A stretch of 48,576 bases of DNA from a virus: positions 1-48,576 of the IMG/VR virus record IMGVR_UViG_3300044904_000292; one strand, 5' to 3'. Below, piece after piece: positions 24,984-33,724 of the stretch. Under the pieces are notes generated by a model that did not search any database, was not told where the DNA came from, and saw only the letters and a list, made by a program, of their open reading frames with translations. Positions within the stretch are counted from its first letter, which is position 1, and each line of letters begins with the position of its first letter. A program made the position numbers and the translations under genes.

Positions 24984-25139
24984 ATGGCAGACCGGGTATA
25001 CATGCAATCTCCACAGGGTGAGATCAAAGAAGTCGAGGCGACCGCGGAAAGTCTCTCACCGTTGATGGCAGGCGGTTGGACTCAGGTACCCACGCCAGTG
25101 GGTCACAAGCCGGCGGTGCCGGCCGAGGAGGAAAAGTAG
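24984..25139 (+). CDS. Very small phage protein before the tail tube gene
   Basis: The gene encodes 51 residues (MADRVYMQSPQGEIKEVEA ... GGWTQVPTPVGHKPAVPAEEEK). A gaaagaggg ribosome binding site precedes the ATG, and the TAG stop falls two bases before the tube-protein start. The body looks coding: a short beta-hairpin, then a Pro-rich tail ending in charged residues. Short proteins with a VxMxSPxGE ... GW pattern occur between head-tail and tube genes in other phages. Role unknown; it may be a connector or tail assembly factor. Confidence 0.6.
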   Translation: MADRVYMQSPQGEIKEVEATAESLSPLMAGGWTQVPTPVGHKPAVPAEEEK

Positions 25140-25141
25140 CC

Positions 25142-26170
25142 ATGGCGAACATAAACGAACTCATGAATGGGTGGGGGTTCGGCAAACAGACCGCCATCGG
25201 CGCCGCCAATCTGGTGACGGCGATGTGGCGTCACACAAACCTCAATACCAAGCCTTGGGCCAAGGTCCCGGTGAACGAGGATGACCGGGCCGAAGTCGGA
25301 AAGGGCCACGAGTTCCCGACGCAACTGTTCAAGTCGCACTACAACATGCCGACGTTCGAGATCTCCAAATACGCCTCGTCGGAGATCCTGGCCTGGGCCA
25401 TGTCGTTCGCCCTGGGCAATGTTGTGCTGAGCGGCAATGGCCCCTACACGTATGTGATCACTCCGGCGCTGGGCGCCACGAATCCCACCGGCCTCGAGCT
25501 GCCGTATTTCTCGTTCGTGCAGCAGATCCGGCCTGGTGGCTCGGCTGTGCTGGACGAAATGCTGGTGGGCAGCGCGGTCAAAGGATGGAAGCTCTCCATC
25601 AAGAATTCGCCAGGCCGCGCCAGTGCGATGTGCTCGGTGGAATGCGTGACGACGGGCATGTACACGTCGCCCAGCGGGATCACGTTGCCCGCCGCCGTGA
25701 CGCCGCATGAGTTCAACGCCGGCATGATTACCGCGCTGACTTTCAACGGCGTCAATTACCTCACTGGCGGCGCCGCGAAGCAGTTCGTTTCCATGGACGC
25801 CTCCTGGGAGAACAACTTCCGGCCCGGCTTTTTCCCCGGCTCGGGATCGCAGGATGGCTATCAGATCCAGGGGCGCTTCGAGTGGGGCGACCGGACCTTC
25901 GCCGTGCAGTTTGTGGTTCGTGTCCAGGCCGGCTCGACGGAATATGCGAGCCTGATCGCCCTGACCACCGGGACGGCGACGTTCACCATGGCCCGCGATG
26001 CTGACAACTCCTTCACGATGCTGATCCAAAAGTTGGGCTTCAACGTCGTGGAACTTGGCAATACGGATGGCATCGCGACGCTCCAGGTCACCGGTGTGCA
26101 GCTCTATGACGCCACTAATGGCCTGGTGACCATGACGATCACAACGCCACAGAATGGCATCTGCCAGTAA
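25142..26170 (+). CDS. Major tail tube protein
   Basis: The product has 342 residues from ATG 25142, preceded by gaggagga; the longer frame from 25076 overlaps the small gene ahead and is rejected. Tail-tube features are a conserved N-terminus (GFGKQTAIGAANLVTAMWRHTN), a long beta-rich body and an Ig-like or tube-fold second half (TALTFNGVNYLTGGAAKQFVSMDASWENNF ... GRFEWGDRTFAVQFVVRV). It has no signal or membrane segment. The protein should polymerise around the tape measure. Position after the terminator candidate and before the chaperone-slot genes is standard for siphoviruses. Sequence motifs alone would give a weaker call. Confidence 0.75.
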   Translation: MANINELMNGWGFGKQTAIGAANLVTAMWRHTNLNTKPWAKVPVNEDDRAEVGKGHEFPTQLFKSHYNMPTFEISKYASSEILAWAMSFALGNVVLSGNGPYTYVITPALGATNPTGLELPYFSFVQQIRPGGSAVLDEMLVGSAVKGWKLSIKNSPGRASAMCSVECVTTGMYTSPSGITLPAAVTPHEFNAGMITALTFNGVNYLTGGAAKQFVSMDASWENNFRPGFFPGSGSQDGYQIQGRFEWGDRTFAVQFVVRVQAGSTEYASLIALTTGTATFTMARDADNSFTMLIQKLGFNVVELGNTDGIATLQVTGVQLYDATNGLVTMTITTPQNGICQ

Positions 26171-26185
26171 GGGATTGGGGGAGAT

Positions 26186-26794
26186 ATGGAACAGACGAAG
26201 ACGCCGGTATTTGACGCTGCTAAGCCGTTCGTAGTGCCGATCCTTTCGGGCGGCGAAAAACAGTGTGAGGTGCGTTTCCCCTCGGACGAAGAATGGTGCG
26301 GTTGGGCGCGCGCCCAGCGCACGGTGCGGCACTTCCTCGGGCGTGGGAAGTCGCAGAGCGAGGACGTGGACCTCCCGAAGATCAACGCGGAGCTGTTCGC
26401 CAAGATCCGTACCGACAAGGACGGTCCGGAGTTTGACGATGCCGAGGCCGGGATGGTGATCGGACGCATCGAGCGGTGCGCGGTCGCCAGCGTGGAGCGC
26501 GAAGGGATTAACTACCGGATTGTGATGAAGGTCCCCGGCGCCAGGGTGACGCATGTACTGCGCATGCCGACCGCCAAGGAGATGCAAGACCACGAGCGGG
26601 CTTCGACCAGCGTGGTCGCCGCGCGGCGCTCGGTCGAGACCCGGGCGTTTCTGGAGCCGAGTGGCGCGCTCTACGACAAGCTGCATGTCTCGCACGATGG
26701 GTATGCCGGCGCGGTGCCAATCGTGCACAAGTCGGCGGCGGTGTCCGAGGTGATCGGGTCCCTGGCGATTGAGGGAGACGACGACCCGGAATAG
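26186..26794 (+). CDS. Phage protein in the tail assembly chaperone slot (1)
   Basis: The product has 202 residues, with a good GGGGGAG site. It starts with a beta-rich segment (PFVVPILSGGEKQCEVRFPSDEEWCGW) and continues with charged helices (EDVDLPKINAELFAKIR, EAGMVIGRIERCAV). It lies between the tube and tape measure genes, where tail assembly chaperones (lambda G and GT) are found. No slippery heptamer is visible at its end, so the usual -1 frameshift product is not supported. Its stop overlaps the GTG of the next gene by one base. Function is inferred from position. Confidence 0.55.
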   Translation: MEQTKTPVFDAAKPFVVPILSGGEKQCEVRFPSDEEWCGWARAQRTVRHFLGRGKSQSEDVDLPKINAELFAKIRTDKDGPEFDDAEAGMVIGRIERCAVASVEREGINYRIVMKVPGARVTHVLRMPTAKEMQDHERASTSVVAARRSVETRAFLEPSGALYDKLHVSHDGYAGAVPIVHKSAAVSEVIGSLAIEGDDDPE

Positions 26795-27240
26795 TGACGC
26801 CCGACTCCCCCGAGGGTCCGGGCGTGCAGTTCCTGATCCGGTCGGTGTTGCGCCAGGGAACGCTCTGCGGGCCAGAGCAAGAGTGCCCGGACCGGGTGTT
26901 CCGCTGCCGGGAGTGCGGCTACTCGGCGCAGACGGAATTGGACGGATGCCCGGCGTGCGGCGCCGGCTGGAAGGCCATCGATGTCAGCCACGGTCCAGCC
27001 TGCCCCAAGAACCTGCTCGATGAGGCCATGGACACGCCCAACGGCGTCCTGGTGCGCCGGTGCTTTCGGATCATAGGCGCCAAGTCCATGGGCCTGACCA
27101 TCACACTTTCCGATGTTACGGAGGAAGAGTTCCGGGCGATGGAGATGATTGAAGCCGCGCGCCAGGAGCAGATATCGACCGAGGACAGCGGCGTACAGAG
27201 CTTCCAGGAGTTGCTGATCCGCAAATTGTCCCGGCGGTAG
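26794..27240 (+). CDS. Zinc-ribbon phage protein in the chaperone slot (2)
   Basis: The product has 148 residues from a GTG that shares its first base with the previous stop. Residues about 36-54 are a zinc ribbon (FRCRECGYSA ... DGCPACGAGW). Two more cysteines lie in the N-terminal part (LCGPEQECPD). The C-terminal part is charged and helical (DVTEEEFRAMEMIEAARQEQ). Zinc ribbons are unusual for tail chaperones; the protein could instead be a regulatory or assembly factor. It follows the tube module and precedes the gene at 27247. Confidence 0.55.
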   Translation: MTPDSPEGPGVQFLIRSVLRQGTLCGPEQECPDRVFRCRECGYSAQTELDGCPACGAGWKAIDVSHGPACPKNLLDEAMDTPNGVLVRRCFRIIGAKSMGLTITLSDVTEEEFRAMEMIEAARQEQISTEDSGVQSFQELLIRKLSRR

Positions 27241-27246
27241 AATCCC

Positions 27247-27705
27247 ATGCCCAGATTCCAGACAGTGATTCGCAAGGCCCGGTTTGTTTACTCGCCATAC
27301 ACCGCGACCGAAATGCAGGGATTCGCGCAGGTGCTGGCGGACTCCATTCGGGTGCGTATTCAGAGCGGCCAGAATATCTACGACCAGGCGGCGGCGCCAC
27401 TGAAGCCCGGCAAGCCGGGGCGCAGGGGCTACCCGGATTACAAGGCGGCCCGCGGCCTCCAGCCCATCCGCGACTGGACCTGGAGCGGGCACACGCTGCG
27501 GTGCCTGAAGGTGCTGACCGCCAACGAGAACCGTGCGGCGATTGGGTTTCTCGATGAGGCCATGCCCGGCAGGCGGCAAACGGCGTCGCAGATCGCCTTC
27601 TATAACAACCAGCGCGAGCGACAGTGGGGCGTGTCGCCGCGAGACCGCCAGGCCGTGCTCGCCGCGTTTTTGGCGCGTCCCATTGTGATGCTCAAAGCAG
27701 CGTGA
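27247..27705 (+). CDS. Conserved phage morphogenesis-like protein
   Basis: The product has 152 residues. It shows a basic, Arg-rich helical pattern with the block PLKPGKPGRRGYPDYKAARGLQPIRDWTWSGHTLRCLKV, recognisable as a conserved motif of hypothetical phage proteins placed before tape measure genes. The C-terminal part has QIAFYNNQRERQWGVSPRDRQAV. It may be a tail completion or tape-measure-associated factor; no precise family is known to me. The stop is one base before the tape measure ATG. Confidence 0.6.
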   Translation: MPRFQTVIRKARFVYSPYTATEMQGFAQVLADSIRVRIQSGQNIYDQAAAPLKPGKPGRRGYPDYKAARGLQPIRDWTWSGHTLRCLKVLTANENRAAIGFLDEAMPGRRQTASQIAFYNNQRERQWGVSPRDRQAVLAAFLARPIVMLKAA

Positions 27706-27706
27706 A

Positions 27707-30700
27707 ATGGCCGACCAAGCGGAACGCGTAATTCTCGAAGCCGAGGACCAGGTCACCCCAATCGTCGGCCAGGCCAACGCCGGCCTGGACAGCTTCGAAA
27801 AGAAAGCGGAATCGGCGCACGGCAAGGTCATCCGCATCACCGACCAGACTCGGACCTCGATCCAGCGGCTCATCGCATCGCTCGAAAAGCAGGCCGAGGT
27901 CTACGGTAAGAGCGGTGCCGAGCGACTCATCAGCCAGCGGGATCAACTGCTCCAGCGGTATGCCAGGGAACCGGCGGCCATCGATGCGATCACGAAGTCC
28001 TACGAGAAGATGATCGCCGTCGAGGAGAAAGCTGCACGCGAGGCCGCTGTTGTCAAGGCCGCCAAGGAAGCAGAAGCGGCCCTGCGGGGCCAAGCCGAGG
28101 CTATCAGGTCGTTCGGGGATCGCGTCGGCCAGTTCATGGAGAATCCCCTCCAGGGAGCGCGGGGCGCGGTAAGCTCCGTGCTCTCGTCGCTGGGTCCGTT
28201 CGGCATCGGAGTGATGGCAGGCGCAACGGCACTGGTTGGCTTCGGCGTTGCGGCGTTCGAGGCGGCGAAGAGTTTGGGCGCGTATGGCACCCAGGTGAAG
28301 GACGCGGAGCTGCGCACCGGGCTGACCGCGAAGGAGGTTGGGCAGTTCGGGTTCGCAGCCAAGGCCGTTGGACAGGACATCTCCGTCGTGGAGCGGTTGA
28401 TGCGCGGCCTCTCGCAGGCGGCGGATGAGAATTCGCGGGAGGGCGAGAAGGCGCGGGCAACCTTGCAGCGGATGGGCATCGATCTGCACACGGCGGCCGG
28501 CGAGATGAAGCCGACGTCCGACATCCTGATCGAGATTTCCGAAGGCTTGAACAAACTTCCGGAGGGTCTCCAGCGGGACGCCGCCGCGATGGACCTCTTC
28601 AAGCGCGTGGGCATCGAGGCGATTCCGTTTATGACGGAACTAAACCACAACCTCCACATCGCGCACGAGGAGGGCTTCGGGCCGACCGAGGAGGATGTGC
28701 GCCGGTTCCAGGAATACCAGCGTGAAGTGTCGGTGCTCGAAACGAAGTGGGACGCGCTGGTGCGCAAGTTCAAAGAGGGGCTGGTCATCACCGTGTCCTT
28801 CGCCGGCAAGGGTGTCGATTGGTTCCTGAACAACATCGGCACCGCGGGGGACGAGGAGCGGCAGCAGCGCGAAGAGGAACAGGCCCGCCAGGACGCGGAA
28901 CAGGTCCGCCGCGTAGGTGGCTACGGCGCCAGCATGTCGCGCAGCGCCCATCGCAGCCTTCAGAGGCAGATGGAGGGACTGGCTCCTGGCATCATGCAGG
29001 ATCGCGATCTGATCCAGCGTCAGATCGCGGAGATGGAGACCGAGCAGCAGAACCTCGTCGGCAACTTCGGATGGGTCCAGGCGGTGGCGCCGACCGAAGA
29101 GGAACAGGGCCGCATGCGGAAGGCTGCGGACATCCAGAAGCAGATCGAGCAGTTGCAGCAGACGTTGGATGCGGCCGAGAGAGCCACCCGCCGTACCGAC
29201 CTGCGCGCCGGCAAGGAGGAGACGGATCGTCTCCGCGCCCGATTCTTCGGCACGCACGAGGGCATGGAGAAAGCGTACTCCGACGCGAAGAAGGACGTGG
29301 CGAAATACCGGAAGGAACTGTTCGAGTCGGAGAAGCCTCTCACCAAAACCGAGGTTCTCGATCTGTCCGGAAAGCTCCGGACGGCGCAGGGTACGGAGGC
29401 GCGGTGGAAGGCGGCGCTGGATGCTGAAAAGAATCAGGCAGAGCAACTGAAGGAGTTCCGCCGCGAAGCTGCGGCATTCGAGAAGAAGGGCGACGAGGCG
29501 GAGCTGTCGGCCATCGAGAAGATCTATTACCTGCGCGACCTGTTGTTGAAACAGGCCGCCCAGGTGAAGGCGACCGAGGCGGATATCGCCGCCATCCGGA
29601 AATCGGCGGATGAGCAGGCTTCGGTCATCATGCAGAAATCCTGGGAGGAATTCGAGAAGTACGACCAGAAGCGGAATGCCGAACGGTCGAAGGAGATCAC
29701 GGGGCTGCTTCTTCCCTCCAAGGAACAGTTGAAAGAGTGGGGCGACATATTCGGAGCGCGCGAGCGCATCGAGGACATCGGGGTCGAGGCGCAGCGCGAG
29801 GTGCTGCGGCGGCGGGCCACGCGCGGTGCGAAGGCGGCCGAAACCCCGGAGGAGGGCTACCAGATTCGCCTCGATCTGGCGGTCCAACTGGCCGAGATCG
29901 AAGTGGCGCGCATCCAGAAGGAGGACAGCGCGGCCAAGCGCATGGAGATGGCGGCGCACGCGCAGAAGGATCTGTACACCGAACTGGCGCAGGCGCAGGA
30001 CGAATTGAACGACAAGCGGGCGGCCGCAGAGCAGAAGCGCACGGAAGAGTTGCAGCGGCAAGTGGATGAGATCCAGAAGGTTTCCTCCGGCTTATTGCAC
30101 ACGCTGTTCACCAAGCCCGGCGACTTCCCCAAGCAACTGGGGAGCACGATCCGCGAGGCCGTGCTGAAGCCGGTTACCGAAGGCCTCGGCGGGATGATCG
30201 GGAGCGCGGTCCATCCGCTCATCTATGGCAGCAACGGACAGGGCGGGATCGCGGGCATGTTCCACGGCGCGTTCGGCGGCCAGCAAGACCCCATCAAGTT
30301 TTCGACCGACCTCAATACGGCAGTGACGGCGCAGAACTCCGCTGCGGTCGGGATGCTCACGGCGGTCCTGGCCGCATTCATGGGGATCAGCGCTCCTGCC
30401 GTCGCCGCACCCAGCATTCCCGGCATTGGAAGCGTCTCCATCCCGAACATTTCGATTGCTGCGCCGACCGGCGTCCTGGGAGGCATACTCCGGGGAGTCT
30501 CCGGCGGTCTGCCCCGGTTTGCCGAGGGCGGGATCACCACCGGCCCCACCATCGTCGGCGAGGCCGGCCCGGAACTTGTGGTTCCACTCTCACCGGAGAT
30601 TGAAGCCATGCGGCGCCAGGCCAGCGTTCTGCGCGGCCCCGATGCGCCGGATTCCAGCTTGCGGTATCGAGGCATCTTGGGCCTGCTGCGAGAGAACTAC

Positions 30701-32803
30701 CCGGGCCTCGCCGACTGGATCGGCGATACCGCCAGCAAGGTCTGGAATGATCCCGGCCTGCGATTGCTGCCGGGGCCGATGGCCATCGAGATGGAAGGCG
30801 CGGAGGCTGCGGAGGAACTGATCCAAACAGGGTGGCAAGGCGGGATATTCAACCCGCGCGGCAAGACCGTGGCGCGCGCCAGAGCAGCCAGCGCAAAGGG
30901 CGGCCGCATGGCCGGAATCACTCGACGGTTGCGAGCAGCCGCAGAATTTGACGATGAGATGTATCGCGGCCCGGAGATCGACCCCGAAATAGCACATGAG
31001 GCCAGCGCGGCCATCGATGAGAAGTTCCCGCATCTCAGGGACGCGTTTGCAAAGACCGAAGCAGATATTCGGCGTCAAGAAGCTGCTTCTCGTGGCGGCA
31101 GAGCTAGCGCCTCCGTGCGGGCGCCCCGCGACATCGCACCGATGCGGGGGAGTCAGTTTAAAGAAGGCAACCTCCTGTGGGCAATCAATCCCAGGACTGG
31201 AAGACCACGTTTTAGCCCGCTGATCCCATCAGATGCCACACCCGAGGCTTATCGTGGATTCGAAACCCATGCAGACTGGTTCGAAAGGATAAACTTTCCG
31301 ATGGCTGGTCCCGAGTTCGACCGAATCCCGCGCGGGACGGCGAGTATTAAGAGAGGCGGCATCAGGATTATTGATAACGGGCTAGAGGAAGCGCAGGAAG
31401 GTTTAACGTCACCGCCGTTGACTGCTGATCAATACCGCATGATCATAAAGGCGCTCGGCACCCGCTTTCGTTTTCCCTCGTACGACGAGGGAGGCTCCGT
31501 AGGGAGTACCGGCCTGGCGGTGGTGCATGCGGGCGAGGCTATTATGCCCGGTGCGGACACGTTGAAGCGGAGCATCGACGCGTTGACGTCCGAGATGCAT
31601 GCCAACACCGGGCTGCTTGGCGGCGTGCTGAATTGGATGATCTCGCCGATGCTCGGTGGCCGCAGCTCGTTGCCGTTGAGGCTGCCCGGAATTGGCACTC
31701 TTGCGATTCCTCCTCTGATGGCGTCCGCGGCCTCCGGAACGACCGCCAGCAGTGGATCTGGCGCCCTCTCGGCTTTCGACGGCGGCGGCTATTCGCCAGT
31801 GGGCGGCTATTCGCCAGTGGGTGGCTATTCGCCAGTGGGTGGCTATTCTCCGGTGGGCGGTTATTCGGCCACTGGATCGACCGGGGATTTGGCGAACCTA
31901 CCCGTGAGCCATCAGTTGAATCCGTGGTCACTGATCAATCTCGGAAGCGGCAAGGGTGGCGGCAGCATCGTTCCCGGCTCCGGCTTTCGCCCCGGAAACA
32001 TCCTGCAGAACCTCAAGAGCACGGATTGGGGCGGGTTCAGCCGAAACGATAAAGGCAGCATCACTGGCATGCATGGTGTGGCGGGCGCCGCCGTGTTCGC
32101 GGGTGGAACGATGCTGGCGGAACGGGGATTGATGGGTTCGGGTGCCGGCACGTGGGGAGGCGTCGCCGAAGGTACGGCAGGAGGAGCGGCTATTGGGTTT
32201 ACGATGGGTGGCCCACTCGGGGCAGCCATCGGCGCGGGCGTCGGGCTTGGCATTGGTCTGGGCGAGAAGGCTTTCGGGGTGAAATCCCTGCAGCAAACCG
32301 CTCACGACGACATCAAGTCGGTTTACGGCGTCGACATCCCGACCAACAGCGGAACCGTCAAACAGATCGTGGAGCTTGCAAAGTCGCAGTTCGGCGGAAG
32401 CGTTTCGGTGGCCGTGCGGTCGCCCAGCGTGCGGCAACTCGTGATGCTGTACTCGGAGGCAACCGGCCAGAAGATGCCCTTGTCGGCGACGACGCCCTAT
32501 GCCGGGAGCCTGGTGGAGCAGGGCGGCAGTCTCTACCAACAGGCCAGCTTCCAGAACAACGCCTGGCACATGTATGGATCGAACCTGCCGACGCTGGGCG
32601 GCATCCCCGGCAGCACGTACCCTACGCCTGGCGGCCCCAACACGGCGCCGGGCGGTGGCGTGACCAACATTGCACTGAACATCAATGGCCAGCCCATCAC
32701 GCCGGAGTTTGTGACGGACCAGTCGATGGCGGCGCAGGGTTCGAGCTATGGCCGGACGCAGCAGGCGGCCAACATGCAAGTGCCTGGGCTGATGGTGGCG
32801 TAG
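27707..32803 (+). CDS. Tape measure protein with an inserted domain
   Basis: The product has 1698 residues and sets tail length (about 1.5 A per residue would give roughly 250 nm). Residues 1-800 are mostly coiled-coil helices with a minor-tail domain near 180-370 (TGLTAKEVGQFGFAAKAVGQDI). A typical FAEGGITTGPTIVGEAGPELVVPL block stands near 936-958 and a second one (SYDEGGSVGSTGLAVVHAGEAIMPG) near 1255-1280. Between them, about residues 985-1250, lies a polar segment (GSQFKEGNLLWAINPRTGRPRF, THADWFERINFPMAGPEFDR) unlike tape measure sequence. A hexapeptide repeat (GYSPVG) is at 1361-1390 and a glycine-zipper hydrophobic stretch near 1490-1525. The protein follows the gene at 27247 by one base. 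Confidence 0.88.
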   Translation: MADQAERVILEAEDQVTPIVGQANAGLDSFEKKAESAHGKVIRITDQTRTSIQRLIASLEKQAEVYGKSGAERLISQRDQLLQRYAREPAAIDAITKSYEKMIAVEEKAAREAAVVKAAKEAEAALRGQAEAIRSFGDRVGQFMENPLQGARGAVSSVLSSLGPFGIGVMAGATALVGFGVAAFEAAKSLGAYGTQVKDAELRTGLTAKEVGQFGFAAKAVGQDISVVERLMRGLSQAADENSREGEKARATLQRMGIDLHTAAGEMKPTSDILIEISEGLNKLPEGLQRDAAAMDLFKRVGIEAIPFMTELNHNLHIAHEEGFGPTEEDVRRFQEYQREVSVLETKWDALVRKFKEGLVITVSFAGKGVDWFLNNIGTAGDEERQQREEEQARQDAEQVRRVGGYGASMSRSAHRSLQRQMEGLAPGIMQDRDLIQRQIAEMETEQQNLVGNFGWVQAVAPTEEEQGRMRKAADIQKQIEQLQQTLDAAERATRRTDLRAGKEETDRLRARFFGTHEGMEKAYSDAKKDVAKYRKELFESEKPLTKTEVLDLSGKLRTAQGTEARWKAALDAEKNQAEQLKEFRREAAAFEKKGDEAELSAIEKIYYLRDLLLKQAAQVKATEADIAAIRKSADEQASVIMQKSWEEFEKYDQKRNAERSKEITGLLLPSKEQLKEWGDIFGARERIEDIGVEAQREVLRRRATRGAKAAETPEEGYQIRLDLAVQLAEIEVARIQKEDSAAKRMEMAAHAQKDLYTELAQAQDELNDKRAAAEQKRTEELQRQVDEIQKVSSGLLHTLFTKPGDFPKQLGSTIREAVLKPVTEGLGGMIGSAVHPLIYGSNGQGGIAGMFHGAFGGQQDPIKFSTDLNTAVTAQNSAAVGMLTAVLAAFMGISAPAVAAPSIPGIGSVSIPNISIAAPTGVLGGILRGVSGGLPRFAEGGITTGPTIVGEAGPELVVPLSPEIEAMRRQASVLRGPDAPDSSLRYRGILGLLRENYPGLADWIGDTASKVWNDPGLRLLPGPMAIEMEGAEAAEELIQTGWQGGIFNPRGKTVARARAASAKGGRMAGITRRLRAAAEFDDEMYRGPEIDPEIAHEASAAIDEKFPHLRDAFAKTEADIRRQEAASRGGRASASVRAPRDIAPMRGSQFKEGNLLWAINPRTGRPRFSPLIPSDATPEAYRGFETHADWFERINFPMAGPEFDRIPRGTASIKRGGIRIIDNGLEEAQEGLTSPPLTADQYRMIIKALGTRFRFPSYDEGGSVGSTGLAVVHAGEAIMPGADTLKRSIDALTSEMHANTGLLGGVLNWMISPMLGGRSSLPLRLPGIGTLAIPPLMASAASGTTASSGSGALSAFDGGGYSPVGGYSPVGGYSPVGGYSPVGGYSATGSTGDLANLPVSHQLNPWSLINLGSGKGGGSIVPGSGFRPGNILQNLKSTDWGGFSRNDKGSITGMHGVAGAAVFAGGTMLAERGLMGSGAGTWGGVAEGTAGGAAIGFTMGGPLGAAIGAGVGLGIGLGEKAFGVKSLQQTAHDDIKSVYGVDIPTNSGTVKQIVELAKSQFGGSVSVAVRSPSVRQLVMLYSEATGQKMPLSATTPYAGSLVEQGGSLYQQASFQNNAWHMYGSNLPTLGGIPGSTYPTPGGPNTAPGGGVTNIALNINGQPITPEFVTDQSMAAQGSSYGRTQQAANMQVPGLMVA
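31787..31876 (+). repeat. In-frame 18-base tandem repeat in the tape measure gene
   Basis: Five units of ggctattcgccagtgggc type encode GYSPVG four times and GYSATG once. Units 1-3 differ only in the last base; unit 4 has three silent changes and unit 5 has diverged. The array probably grew by slippage and makes a flexible linker. Confidence 0.9.
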
Positions 32804-32839
32804 ATTCTTACTGCCCGGTAGAGACGTACAAGCTTTGGT

Positions 32840-33154
32840 TCACTGAATCGGGATCTGGAACAGCGCGGGCTTCCGGTCGCGCGGGTGAATCCGCAGCACA
32901 TTCGTCATGTATACGGTGAACGACTCGTCGAGTTCGCAATCGATGCCGAGGGTGTATTGAGCAACACGCTCCAACAGAATGCGCACACTCCGGAGGCCCA
33001 GACTGTAGTCCGGACCGTCCCCGGCCTCGAAGTCCTCGTCGTCGATGGGCGCTTTGAACCGGCGGCTGGCGGCGTCGGCCATGATTCTGCAGAGGGTCTC
33101 GATCCTCTGACACTCCTCGATCATTCGTTCTCTATGCGTCTTGGGACAGTGCAT
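32840..33154 (-). CDS. Minus-strand hypothetical protein within the tail module
   Basis: The frame is open from 33217, but the ATG at 33154 follows a ggaaagg site and gives 104 residues, which is preferred. The protein is soluble and charged (CPKTHRERMIEECQRIETLCRIMADAASRRF ... APIDDEDFEAGDGPDYSLGLRSVRILLERVAQYTLG). No family is recognised. It is one of two genes that run against the tail operon, just after the tape measure, so it likely has its own promoter and may be lysogeny-expressed cargo (a moron). Confidence 0.6.
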   Translation of the reverse strand: MHCPKTHRERMIEECQRIETLCRIMADAASRRFKAPIDDEDFEAGDGPDYSLGLRSVRILLERVAQYTLGIDCELDESFTVYMTNVLRIHPRDRKPALFQIPIQ

Positions 33155-33228
33155 TGCTTTTAACCTTTCCGCCAATACGTCACTTCGAGTGCGAGAAATA
33201 GCAAGGGGAGGCCTCACATAATCTCAAA

Positions 33229-33645
33229 ATGCCTGGCAACCTCCAATCCGCCTCGCCCAGTGGCGTGATGCCGGCCTCGTTGTCGACCGCGTTCACTGAG
33301 TCGCGCGAGTACGCGCAACTCCAGAACCAGTACCGCGATGAGACGATCCAGCGGTCGCAACTCGCCCAGACGTCGCGCCGGACCTTCATGCTCAGTAAAC
33401 GATTGAGCGCGACCGATTTAAGCACGCTGTCCGGCTTCTGGGCTGCCAGGAAAGGCGGCCTGATGCCGTTTGCATTCTACAACCCGTTCGATGTGGCGTC
33501 AGGCCAGCAGATCGGAAGCAACCACGATCCGACCGGCAATAACACGCAGGGGCGCGTGACGGTGGTGTTCCGCGGCCCATGGGCGCAGGCCACGGACATC
33601 GCGCGGACGAACGTTCAGGGCCTGGAATTGGTGGAGGTGGCCTGA
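33229..33645 (+). CDS. Minor tail protein, gpM / DUF2460-like
   Basis: The product has 138 residues and a good aaggggagg site. The core pattern RRTFMLSKRLSATDLSTLSGFW ... LMPFAFYNPF ... GRVTVVFRG ... GLELVEV resembles gpM-type minor tail proteins, which link the tape measure to the tip. The first 140 residues of the next tail gene (34387) have the same layout, so the two are probably paralogous domains. Location after the tape measure agrees with lambda order (H, M, L). The fold assignment is moderate. Confidence 0.6.
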   Translation: MPGNLQSASPSGVMPASLSTAFTESREYAQLQNQYRDETIQRSQLAQTSRRTFMLSKRLSATDLSTLSGFWAARKGGLMPFAFYNPFDVASGQQIGSNHDPTGNNTQGRVTVVFRGPWAQATDIARTNVQGLELVEVA

Positions 33646-33724
33646 CGTTGTGGAGGGTCAAGGGTAGCGGAACCACCGCTCGGGGTGCTTACCGCGTGCG
33701 CTTCTCCTCAAAGTATGGGCCGCG

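Noticed and set aside
25103-26728. 541-residue minus-strand frame opposite the tail tube gene
   Set aside because: Arg/His-rich composition, no domain, and covers several well-supported plus-strand genes with ribosome binding sites.
26750-26800. Programmed -1 frameshift between the two chaperone-slot genes
   Set aside because: No slippery heptamer or clear downstream structure is visible; the genes are joined by a stop/start overlap instead.
31787-31876. Possible CRISPR-like repeat
   Set aside because: The units are contiguous, 18 bases long and in frame in the tape measure; there are no spacers.
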